Assembly: GCF_004785795.1 (NCBI RefSeq)
Contig: NZ_SRRO01000001.1
Location: 4,402,001 to 4,466,000 of the forward strand
DNA length: 64,000 bases
DNA from: Nocardioides eburneiflavus
Lineage (GTDB): Bacteria; Actinomycetota; Actinomycetes; Propionibacteriales; Nocardioidaceae
Direction: 5' to 3'
Below, piece by piece: positions 43,884-50,871 of this stretch; position 1 is the first letter of the stretch; each line of letters starts with the position of its first letter. The translations under genes and the position numbers were made by a program. The notes below the pieces were generated by a model. The model had not been told where the DNA came from. It did no database searches and saw only the letters and a program-made list of their open reading frames with translations.

Positions 43884-44948
43884 GTGACGACCTGGGACCC
43901 CACAGCCTTCCGTGACCAGGTCCAGGGGGTGCTCGACGCGTTCCTCGACGACCGCGAGGCGGAGCTGGCCCCGCTCGGCCCCGACGCCGGCCGGCTGATC
44001 GCGGAGGCCCGTACGGCGGTGCGCGGCGGCAAGCGGTTCCGCGCGGCGTTCTGCCACTGGGGGCACCGGGCGATCCGGCCCGACGTGCCGGACGAGCTGG
44101 CGCTGGCCCGGGCCTGCGCGTCGCTCGAGGTGCTCCACGCGAGCGCCCTGGTCCACGACGACTACATGGACGCCTCCGACACCCGCCGCGGCCGCCCCGC
44201 GACGCACCGGGCGTTCGAGGCCGAGCACCGCGCCGCCGGCTGGCGCGGCGACCCGGGGCAGTACGGCGCCGCCGCCGCGATCCTGCTCGGCGACCTGCTG
44301 CTCGGCTGGGCCGAGGACATGCTGCGGCGCAGCGGCTTCCCCGCCGACGAGGTGGCGCCCGGGCTCGCCCTCTTCGAGCAGTGCCGCAACGAGGTGATCG
44401 CCGGGCAGTTCCTCGACGTGTCCGTGCAGGCGCGCGGGCGGGCCGACGTCGACACCGCCATGACGGTGCTGCGCTACAAGTCGGCCAAGTACTCCATCGA
44501 GCGCCCGCTCCACATCGGCGCCGGCCTGGCCGGCGCCACGACGCAGCAGATCGAGCAGCTGACCCGGTTCGGGCTGCCGCTCGGCGAGGCCTTCCAGCTG
44601 CGCGACGACCTGCTCGGCGTCTTCGGCGACCCGGCCGAGACGGGGAAGCCGGCCGGCGACGACCTCGTCGAGGGCAAGCGCACGGTCCTCGTCGCGCTCG
44701 CGCTCGACGCAGCCCCACAGGCGGCCGCCCAGCGGCTCGACGCCGCCCTGGGCACTCCCCTGTCCTCGGCCGACGTCGACGAGCTGCGCGGCATCATCGA
44801 CGGCTCGGGCGCTCGCGCGCAGGTCGAGGCCGTCATCACCCAGCTCGCCGACCACGCCGTCGAGGCGCTGCGGGCCGCCGACGTCGACGACCGCGCGCGC
44901 GAGGTGCTGACGGAGCTGGCCGCCGCCGCGACCCAGCGGAGCGTGTGA
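43884..44948 (+). CDS. Polyprenyl (geranylgeranyl-type) diphosphate synthase
   Basis: 354-residue trans-prenyl chain elongating enzyme. The first aspartate-rich motif is DDYMD in SALVHDDYMDASDTRRGRPA. The second is the actinobacterial form LRDDLLGVFGDPAETGKPAGDD. Also GGKRFRAAFC (pyrophosphate binding) and EGKRTVLVALAL. Corresponds in position and type to IdsA2 of M. tuberculosis (Rv2173). Product chain length cannot be read reliably. GTG start at 43884; a TTG one codon upstream is less likely. Confidence 0.92.
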   Translation: MTTWDPTAFRDQVQGVLDAFLDDREAELAPLGPDAGRLIAEARTAVRGGKRFRAAFCHWGHRAIRPDVPDELALARACASLEVLHASALVHDDYMDASDTRRGRPATHRAFEAEHRAAGWRGDPGQYGAAAAILLGDLLLGWAEDMLRRSGFPADEVAPGLALFEQCRNEVIAGQFLDVSVQARGRADVDTAMTVLRYKSAKYSIERPLHIGAGLAGATTQQIEQLTRFGLPLGEAFQLRDDLLGVFGDPAETGKPAGDDLVEGKRTVLVALALDAAPQAAAQRLDAALGTPLSSADVDELRGIIDGSGARAQVEAVITQLADHAVEALRAADVDDRAREVLTELAAAATQRSV

Positions 44949-44970
44949 TGGGCCCGCCGGCCGCGCGACC

Positions 44971-45032
44971 GCGTGCGGTAGTCCAGTGGGAAGTGGCTGC
45001 TGCGTGCGGTAGTCCAGTGGGAAGTGGCTGCT
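44971..45032. repeat. Exact 31-bp tandem duplication
   Basis: Two perfect copies, 44971-45001 and 45002-45032, start 22 bp past the polyprenyl synthase stop. Each contains GGTAGTCCAGTGG. They lie in a 293-bp convergent gap with no gene. Confidence 0.95.
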
Positions 45033-45070
45033 GCGCGGCCTGAATCACGACCACAGGCCACTGGACTACC
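45008..45070. terminator. Long-arm inverted repeat
   Basis: GGTAGTCCAGTGG (45008-45020) pairs with CCACTGGACTACC (45058-45070). Inside, GGCCTG (45037-45042) pairs with CAGGCC (45054-45059). A likely terminator for the plus-strand gene, or a mobile hairpin remnant. Confidence 0.65.
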
Positions 45071-45093
45071 CCACCCCCACCTCGCCCCGGCCC

Positions 45094-45201
45094 GTCCGCG
45101 TCGCGACGGCACCGTGCAGGAGCAGGGCTGCGGCCGGAGGAGCGAAGCGGGGGAAGGTCGCAGCAACGACGACGAAGGTGCCGTCCTGCAGCGACGCGGA
45201 C
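45094..45201. terminator. Second long inverted repeat between convergent genes
   Basis: GTCCGCGTCG (45094-45103) pairs with CGACGCGGAC (45192-45201) and GACGGCACC (45105-45113) pairs with GGTGCCGTC (45177-45185), with a 6-nt asymmetry. It is 40 bp past the barstar stop and probably terminates that unit. Confidence 0.6.
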
Positions 45202-45241
45202 ACGCGCCGAAGCGAAGCGGAGGCGCCAGAAGGCACCGCAG

Positions 45242-45676
45242 CTAGTCGAGGCTGGTGATGCCCGGCACGGGCGGGCCGTCTCCGCGCAGCAGCACCGAGA
45301 ACGGCACCCCGCGGTCGGCGTTGACGCGGGAGCCGAGCACGGTGAGCGCGATGCTGAAGGCCTTCTCGTCGGCCCGCGCGAGGGTGGCCCAGCCGTCCCA
45401 GAGCAGGACGACCCCGTCCCGCCCGGCGCCGATGTCGTGCAGGCAGTCGGCCAGCGCGTCGAAGTTCTGCCCGTAGTGGTCCGGGAAGTCCAAAGCCTCG
45501 CCGAGCGCGGCGAGGAACGCGGCCTTGCTGTCCGCGCCCGTCCAGCCGTCGACGTGCCCGAAGCCCCATCCCGCGTGCTCGACGGAGTGGCGTACGTCGG
45601 CGACGTCGAAGGCGCCGTGCCACAGGTGGATGCCGGGTGCCTCGCGCCCGGCGAGGACGGCGGCGAGTCCGCTCAT
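45242..45676 (-). CDS. Barstar family RNase inhibitor
   Basis: 144 residues. The barstar core is recognisable: VDGWTGADSKAAFLAALGEALDFPDHYGQNFDALADCL, with the conserved FPDHYGxNxDAL, then DGVVLLWDGWATLARAD and PFSVLLRGDG. The protein lacks any export signal and would stay in the cytoplasm. The gene follows the guanyl-RNase gene by 61 bp, so the pair is a secreted RNase with its inhibitor. ATG at 45676, with GAGGGG upstream. Confidence 0.9.
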   Translation of the reverse strand: MSGLAAVLAGREAPGIHLWHGAFDVADVRHSVEHAGWGFGHVDGWTGADSKAAFLAALGEALDFPDHYGQNFDALADCLHDIGAGRDGVVLLWDGWATLARADEKAFSIALTVLGSRVNADRGVPFSVLLRGDGPPVPGITSLD

Positions 45677-45737
45677 TCGGGGTCCCCTCGGCGTCGTTCG
45701 GGCGAGCGCAGCGGAGGAGAAGGACGTCGTGAGGTGT

Positions 45738-46310
45738 TCATGGCTGCCTCCGGATGAGGGAGAAGGAGCTGTAGTGGTCGGCCGTCCAGTAGAGCTCCCC
45801 GCCCCGTCCGGCGACGATCCGGCGGGCGCCGCGGGTCTCGGCGCCCGGCGTGGGGACCGTGTACTCGCGGTAGTAGCCGTACGGCTGGTCGGGCAGCAGC
45901 TCCTCGCGGTTGCCGAAGGTGCCGCCGTCGTGCTCGGGCTCCGGGAAGGGACCGCCGGCGTCGATCAGCTCGACGGTGCGGGCCGCCTCGGGCGGCAGGT
46001 CCGCGAGCCGTACGACCGGGAGGCCGCTGGCGGGGTCGGTGCCCTCGCTCGCGGGTGGCGCGGAGGGGAACGTGGTCGGTTCGGTGCTCGGGGTGTTGGT
46101 CTCGGTCAGCCGGTGCGTGGGGGACGACGACGGGGACTCGGACGGCGACTCGGACGGCGACTCGGACCGGGACCCGGACGAGGACGTGTCGCCGCTGCTC
46201 GCGGGCGGGCCGTCCTGGTCGGCCGGGGTGAAGAACCACACGACCAGCGCGGCCGCCGCGACGAGCAGCAGGAACGCCCGGTAGCGCCGGCGCCCGGGCG
46301 AGGCGGCCAT
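45738..46310 (-). CDS. Membrane-anchored or secreted guanyl-specific ribonuclease (N1/T1/Sa family)
   Basis: 190 residues. An N-terminal hydrophobic segment (about 11-28, AFLLLVAAAALVVWFF) with preceding arginines is a signal anchor. A Ser/Thr/Pro/Glu linker with SPSESPSES repeats covers 40-85, and the C-terminal 100 residues are an RNase Sa-like domain: LPPEAARTVELIDAGGPFP, GTFGNREELLP, then YYREYTVPTPG (catalytic Glu), RGARRIV (Arg) and WTADHYSSFSLI (His). All catalytic residues are kept. The ATG overlaps the stop of the Rv2175c-like gene (TGATG). Confidence 0.9.
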   Translation of the reverse strand: MAASPGRRRYRAFLLLVAAAALVVWFFTPADQDGPPASSGDTSSSGSRSESPSESPSESPSSSPTHRLTETNTPSTEPTTFPSAPPASEGTDPASGLPVVRLADLPPEAARTVELIDAGGPFPEPEHDGGTFGNREELLPDQPYGYYREYTVPTPGAETRGARRIVAGRGGELYWTADHYSSFSLIRRQP

Positions 46311-46681
46311 CAGTACTCCAGCACCTGGGCGCGGCGCTTGACCTCGCTGCCGCGGTTCTCGCGCAGCGCGTCGATCGGGCGGCCGGGGAGGTCGTCGTCG
46401 GTGAACAGCCACGCGATGCACTCGCGGTCGTCGAAGCGATGGTCGTGGAGGAGCGTGAGCAGACCGGGCAGGCCCTTGACCACCAGCCCGTCCTGGATGA
46501 AGTCCGCCGGGACCTTCGGGCCCGCACCCGGCACGGGGACCGCGGCGGCGAGCTCGTGCTCGCGGATCATGGTGCGGACCTTGCCGGGCGTGACGCCGAG
46601 CAGCCCGGCGACCTGGCTCCAGTCGAGCCACTCCGGGACGAGGGCGGCCAGGTCACGGTCGGCGAGGGGCGTGTCACTCAT
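46310..46681 (-). CDS. Rv2175c-like winged-helix DNA-binding protein
   Basis: 123 residues. An N-terminal winged-helix (WLDWSQVAGLLGVTPGKVRTMIREHELAA) and a C-terminal Rv2175c-type domain (FIQDGLVVKGLPGLLTLLHDHRFDDRECIAWLFTDDDLPGRPIDALRENRGSEV, in shortened view) are seen. In M. tuberculosis Rv2175c is phosphorylated by PknL, encoded next to it; here a PASTA kinase lies 2 kb away. It is the first gene of a three-gene unit with the RNase and barstar genes. TAGGCT lies 6 nt before the ATG. Confidence 0.9.
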   Translation of the reverse strand: MSDTPLADRDLAALVPEWLDWSQVAGLLGVTPGKVRTMIREHELAAAVPVPGAGPKVPADFIQDGLVVKGLPGLLTLLHDHRFDDRECIAWLFTDDDLPGRPIDALRENRGSEVKRRAQVLEY

Positions 46682-46687
46682 GCCCGC

Positions 46688-46693
46688 AGCCTA
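46688..46693 (-). promoter_or_regulatory. -10 for a leaderless Rv2175c-type mRNA
   Basis: TAGGCT (minus strand), 6 nt before the ATG at 46681. Confidence 0.65.
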
Positions 46694-46760
46694 TGAGAGC
46701 GCCCCGCCCCTCGCTAAGTCGTGCCGGCCGCCGAAGTTGTCGACCCCGCTGGGCGTTCCG

Positions 46761-46766
46761 TAGCGT
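46761..46766 (+). promoter_or_regulatory. -10 for a leaderless GH16-like mRNA
   Basis: TAGCGT, 7 nt before the ATG at 46774. Confidence 0.6.
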
Positions 46767-46773
46767 GTCGCGG

Positions 46774-47574
46774 ATGCACCCCCTGAGATCCGCACTCGCC
46801 GCTGCCCTCGCCGGCCTGCTGGCGATCACCCTCTCCACGTCGGTCTCCCCTGCGGCGGCCGACCACTACGACGGCGCCCCCGGCCCGGTCCACGCCGGCA
46901 ACACGTTCGGCTGGTACCAGCACGGCGTGTTCCGCCAGGAGTTCATCGGCCCCAAGCCGGCGTTCTGGAAGAAGAAGGGCCGCGGCGTCGTCCGCACCCA
47001 GAACGGCATGCTGACGCTGATGAGCACCCAGCGCGGCAGCGTGTCGGCCACCCTCGACCTCAAGGGCCACACCTATGGTCGCTGGGAGATCCGGATGCGG
47101 GCCCGCACCATGTCGAAGGTCAAGGGCGGCAAGCCCTTCAAGGTCGTCACCGAGCTCGTCCCCGGCGGCACCCGCGACCAGCACTGCGGCGGCCGTGACA
47201 TCGGCATCGAGAACTTCACCCTCGGCACCAACACGGTGAAGTCCTACGTCCACACGCTGCCGAACAACTCCTACCGCGGGTTCCTGGGCCGCCACCTGCG
47301 CAACGACCGGTGGCACACCTACGGCGTCGAGGTCGCCGAGGACCACGTCTCGTGGTTCGTCGACGGGCACGTCATCAACACCGAGCGCCGCGCCGAGGCC
47401 CTCGACCCCGTCACCCGTCAGCTCAAGTTCGAGCTGCGCGCCAAGGGGGGCCAGAAGATGGACCCGGCCCGGATGCAGATGGACTGGATGCGCTACTGGA
47501 CGATGCGCGCCCCCAACGAGAAGTCCATCAAGGCGCCCCAGCTCGAGCTCAGCACCTTCAACGGCGCCTGCTGA
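46774..47574 (+). CDS. Secreted GH16-like concanavalin-fold protein
   Basis: 266 residues with a Sec signal peptide (about 1-31, LRSALAAALAGLLAITLSTSV ending PAAADH). The rest resembles a glycoside hydrolase family 16 jelly roll: TLDLKGHTYGRWEIRMRART, RNDRWHTYGVEVAEDHVSWFVDGHVI and QMDWMRYW. The catalytic ExDxxE strand should fall at GGRDIGIENF, where the first Glu is not present, so catalysis may be lost or the alignment is shifted. Two Cys may form a disulfide. Unknown ligand; cell-wall or polysaccharide binding is inferred. Confidence 0.8.
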   Translation: MHPLRSALAAALAGLLAITLSTSVSPAAADHYDGAPGPVHAGNTFGWYQHGVFRQEFIGPKPAFWKKKGRGVVRTQNGMLTLMSTQRGSVSATLDLKGHTYGRWEIRMRARTMSKVKGGKPFKVVTELVPGGTRDQHCGGRDIGIENFTLGTNTVKSYVHTLPNNSYRGFLGRHLRNDRWHTYGVEVAEDHVSWFVDGHVINTERRAEALDPVTRQLKFELRAKGGQKMDPARMQMDWMRYWTMRAPNEKSIKAPQLELSTFNGAC

Positions 47575-47677
47575 GGCACCTCACACCTGCCCGGCTCCTT
47601 CCTGGCAGAGAGGCGGCGGCCGGGTCGCGCGACACGCCCGACCCGGCCGTCGCCTCGCGTCGTCGTATGCAGGTCGG

Positions 47678-47683
47678 TAGCGT
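47678..47683 (+). promoter_or_regulatory. Possible -10 for the LysM/transglycosylase gene
   Basis: TAGCGT, about 77 nt upstream of the GTG at 47760 and touching the LexA-like box. Confidence 0.5.
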
Positions 47684-47698
47684 CGAACGCTCGTTCGC
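47683..47698. promoter_or_regulatory. LexA-like box upstream of the LysM/transglycosylase gene
   Basis: TCGAAC-GCTC-GTTCGC differs from the perfect SOS box at 39224-39239 in one base of the final half-site. It lies immediately after a -10-like TAGCGT, well placed to repress the next gene. Confidence 0.6.
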
Positions 47699-47759
47699 GC
47701 GCTTCCCCCTCGGTGGACCTCGGCCCCCGGGCGCAGCGGACGGGACGAGGAGCACGCCC

Positions 47760-48554
47760 GTGACCCGACCCCATGCCCGACCAGCCGCCCGACCAGCCGC
47801 CCGACCAGCCCGCGGACCACTCGACCGCCTCCGCCGTGGCGTGGGCCTCGCGGTCGGACTGGTCCTCGCGGTCACCGTGGCGGCCGGCCACGCCGCTCCC
47901 GCGCACGCCGACCACCAGCGCCTGCCGTCCGGCCGCACGCTCGTGCCGTACGTCGTGGAGCGGGGCGACACCGCGTCCGGCCTCGCCGTGCGCTTCGGCG
48001 CCTGGACCGCGGAGATCGTGTCCCACAACCACCTCGGCCGGGACGGGGCGTTGCGGGTGGGCCAGCGGATCGAGATCCCGGTGGTGCGCAGGCGCGGGAC
48101 GCCGGCCCAGCCGACCCGCACGAGGATGTGGCAGCACCCCGATCGGGACCGCGAGAAGGTGCGCCGCGTGATCGCCGGCGCCGCGCGCAACCACGGCGTC
48201 GACCCGCAGCTCGCCCTCGCCGTCGCCTGGCAGGAGTCCGGCTGGCAGATGGACGTGGTGTCGAGCGCCGACGCCATCGGCGCCATGCAGGTGCTTCCCT
48301 CGACCGGGCGCTGGATGGAGCACTACGCCGGCCGCGACCTCGACCTGCGTCGGACCGGCGACAACGCCAAGGCCGGCGTCCTGCTGCTCCGCGTCCTCTC
48401 ACGCCACACGCAGCGCCGAGCGCACAAGATCGGCGCCTACTACCAAGGCCTCGGTGCGGTCCGCCGGCACGGGCTCTACGGGGAGACCCGGACGTACGTC
48501 TCCAACGTCGAGGCCATCAAGCGGCGGCTGGAGGCGGGCCGGCCGCCGGCGTGA
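47760..48554 (+). CDS. Secreted LysM and SLT-type lytic transglycosylase
   Basis: 264 residues from GTG at 47760, with GAGGAG about 7 nt upstream. A basic Pro/Ala/Arg-repeat N-terminus (RPAARPAARPARG) precedes a signal peptide (about 27-49, GVGLAVGLVLAVTVAAGHAAPAHA). One LysM domain lies at about 62-105 (VPYVVERGDTASGLAVRFG...LRVGQRIEIPV). The SLT domain includes VDPQLALAVAWQESGWQMDVVSS (catalytic Glu in QESGW), AIGAMQVLPSTG and IGAYYQGLGAVRRHG. It would bind and cleave peptidoglycan. The N-terminal repeat comes from CCGCCCGACCAG units in the DNA. Confidence 0.9.
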   Translation: MTRPHARPAARPAARPARGPLDRLRRGVGLAVGLVLAVTVAAGHAAPAHADHQRLPSGRTLVPYVVERGDTASGLAVRFGAWTAEIVSHNHLGRDGALRVGQRIEIPVVRRRGTPAQPTRTRMWQHPDRDREKVRRVIAGAARNHGVDPQLALAVAWQESGWQMDVVSSADAIGAMQVLPSTGRWMEHYAGRDLDLRRTGDNAKAGVLLLRVLSRHTQRRAHKIGAYYQGLGAVRRHGLYGETRTYVSNVEAIKRRLEAGRPPA

Positions 48555-48601
48555 CGCCACGCCGGAGCCGTGCCTGAGCGGGGCGTCGGGCAGCACTTCC
48601 G

Positions 48602-48607
48602 TACGAT
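48602..48607 (+). promoter_or_regulatory. Possible -10 of the kinase gene
   Basis: TACGAT, about 54 nt upstream of the GTG at 48662; the mRNA would carry a leader with GGAGG 7 nt before the start. Confidence 0.45.
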
Positions 48608-48661
48608 GGGGCGGCCGGATCCTTCCCCGCCCCACCGCGGTCCGGCGCTGGAGGTCGATCA

Positions 48662-50854
48662 GTGGAGCCACCCGAGCACGCCCGCGCGACGGCGCCCGGC
48701 ACTGCTGGCGACCCCATGGTCGGACGCCTGCTGGACGGTCGCTACCGCATCGGCGCCCGGGTGGCGCGCGGTGGCATGGCCAGTGTGTACGAGGCCACCG
48801 ACACCCGCCTCGACCGCCTCGTGGCGGTCAAGGTGATGCACCCGGGCCTCGGCGACGACCAGGAGTTCGCCCACCGCTTCGTCCGCGAGGCGCGGGCGGC
48901 GGCCCGGCTCAACCACCCGCACGTCGTGGGGGTCTACGACCAGGGCGACGACGCCTCCGACGGCACCGACACCGTCTTCCTCGTCATGGAGTACGTCCCC
49001 GGTCACACCCTGCGCGACGTGGTCCGCAAGGAGGCGCCCATGCCCCCCGGGCGCGCCCTGGCGCTGCTCGAGCCGGTCGTCTCCGCGCTCGCTGCCGCAC
49101 ACCGCGCGGGCCTGGTCCACCGCGACGTGAAGCCCGAGAACGTCCTCATCGCCGACGAGGCGCACGGGGGTCGGGTGAAGGTCGCCGACTTCGGCCTGGC
49201 CAAGGCGGTCAGCGCCGACACCCAGCACACCGCGACGGGCGGCGTGCTGATCGGCACCGTGTCCTACCTCGCCCCCGAGCTCGTGGTCGACGGCCGCTCC
49301 GACGCCCGGGCCGACGTCTACGCCGCCGGGGTGGTGCTCTACGAGCTCCTCACCGGCAAGAAGCCGCACGAGGGCGAGTCACCCATCCAGGTCGCCTACC
49401 GCCACGTCCACCACGACGTGCCGATGCCCTCGCTCCTCCAGCCGGGCATCCCCGACTACGTCGACGCCCTCGTCGCGCGGTCGACCTCGCGCGACCGCGG
49501 CCAGCGGCCCGCCGACGCGACGGTGCTGCTGCACCACCTCCACCGTGTCGAGCAGGCGCTGCGCGACGGGCTGCGCTCCGACCCCGACCTGGCCGCCGAC
49601 CTGCTCCCCCGGCGTACGCCCTCCGACGCCACCAGCTCGGGCGACGCGGACGACGACACCGGGGAGCGCACCACGCCCGAGCCGTTCGACGCGAGCGCGC
49701 TGGCGCTGCTGACCGAGGTCGACCCGCGCGACTCCGGCCTGGTCGACGACGGCAGCCCCGACCGGACCACCGCGCTCGAGCGCCACCCGGTGCAGACAGA
49801 CGCACCGGCCGGCGGACCTGCGACCGAGCCGATGCGGGCTACGCCAGCCGTCGCGGCCGCCGCGCCCACGACGACCATGACCAGCACGCCCGCCACGCCC
49901 GTACGGCAGGGCCCGCCCGGACGCGCGCCGACACGGGCGGTGCCCGTCACCACCACCGCACGCCGCCGGTCCGTGAAGGGCCCGGTCGCGCTGCTGCTCT
50001 CCGTCCTCCTCCTCGGCGGCGTGGCCGCCGGGGCCTGGTGGTTCGGCTGGGAGCGCTGGACGACCACCCCCGGCGTCCTCAACCTCGACCAGGTTGCCGC
50101 CACCGACGAGCTCGAGGACGCGGGCCTGGAGGCCGAGGTGGGCGAGCCCGCCTACTCCGAGAACGTGGCCGCCGGCCTGGTCATCGCGACCGACCCCGAA
50201 CCTGGCGGGCGGGTGCTCGACGGCGGCACCGTGACCCTCGTGCTGTCGCTCGGCCCGGAGCGCTACGACGTGCCCGACCTCGCCGGCCAGACCGAGGACC
50301 AGGCACAGGACGCGCTCGCCGCGACCAACCTCGCGTTCGGCGAGAGCTCGGGGCGGTGGAGCGAGACGGTGCCCGAGGGCCAGGTCATCCGGAGCTCGCC
50401 GAAGGTCGGCACCACGCTCAAGCCCGGCGCCACGGTCGACCTGGTGCTGAGCCGCGGCCGCAAGCCGATCGAGGTGAAGGACTTCACCGGCCAGTCGTTC
50501 GAGGACGCCCGGGCGGCGCTGGAGAAGCGCCGCCTGCAGGTGAGCGTCACCGACGAGCAGTTCAGCGACACCGTCGCCGAGGGTGACGTCATCTCGCAGG
50601 ACCCCACCTCGGGCACCCTCTTCCGCGGCGACACCGTGTCCTTCGTGGTCTCCCTCGGACCGGAGCTCGTCGAGGTGCCACGGGTGCGGGCGATGGGCGT
50701 CGAGGCGGCCACCGAGCTGCTCGAGGGACTCGGGTTCCAGGTCGAGACCGAGCAGTCCGACACCTATCTCGGCCTCGGGTTCGTCTCGAGCAGCGACCCC
50801 GAGCAGGGCGAGCAGGTCCCGAAGGGCTCCACGATCACGTTGTTCCTCGTGTGA
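48662..50854 (+). CDS. pknL: PASTA-domain Ser/Thr protein kinase (pknL position)
   Basis: 730 residues. Kinase domain about 27-295: G-loop IGARVARGGMASVYEA, Lys in VAVKVM, catalytic HRDVKPENVLI (about 156), DFGLAK, activation segment ending GTVSYLAPE. A Thr/Pro/Ala juxtamembrane region (300-435) precedes one membrane helix (about 440-462). Four extracellular PASTA repeats follow (about 469-534, 535-602, 603-669, 670-730), a peptidoglycan-sensing architecture. Location beside an Rv2175c-like gene and aroG matches M. tuberculosis pknL (Rv2176), but that kinase has no PASTA repeats, so the name is positional. GTG start with GGAGG upstream. Confidence 0.93.
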   Translation: MEPPEHARATAPGTAGDPMVGRLLDGRYRIGARVARGGMASVYEATDTRLDRLVAVKVMHPGLGDDQEFAHRFVREARAAARLNHPHVVGVYDQGDDASDGTDTVFLVMEYVPGHTLRDVVRKEAPMPPGRALALLEPVVSALAAAHRAGLVHRDVKPENVLIADEAHGGRVKVADFGLAKAVSADTQHTATGGVLIGTVSYLAPELVVDGRSDARADVYAAGVVLYELLTGKKPHEGESPIQVAYRHVHHDVPMPSLLQPGIPDYVDALVARSTSRDRGQRPADATVLLHHLHRVEQALRDGLRSDPDLAADLLPRRTPSDATSSGDADDDTGERTTPEPFDASALALLTEVDPRDSGLVDDGSPDRTTALERHPVQTDAPAGGPATEPMRATPAVAAAAPTTTMTSTPATPVRQGPPGRAPTRAVPVTTTARRRSVKGPVALLLSVLLLGGVAAGAWWFGWERWTTTPGVLNLDQVAATDELEDAGLEAEVGEPAYSENVAAGLVIATDPEPGGRVLDGGTVTLVLSLGPERYDVPDLAGQTEDQAQDALAATNLAFGESSGRWSETVPEGQVIRSSPKVGTTLKPGATVDLVLSRGRKPIEVKDFTGQSFEDARAALEKRRLQVSVTDEQFSDTVAEGDVISQDPTSGTLFRGDTVSFVVSLGPELVEVPRVRAMGVEAATELLEGLGFQVETEQSDTYLGLGFVSSSDPEQGEQVPKGSTITLFLV

Positions 50855-50859
50855 GGCCC

Positions 50860-50865
50860 TAGCGT
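50860..50865 (+). promoter_or_regulatory. -10 for a leaderless EamA mRNA
   Basis: TAGCGT, 6 nt before the GTG at 50872. Confidence 0.6.
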
Positions 50866-50871
50866 TCCTCC

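Noticed and set aside
45066..45623. 185-codon minus-strand frame overlapping barstar
   Set aside because: Overlaps barstar in another frame and includes the inverted-repeat gap; no recognisable motif.
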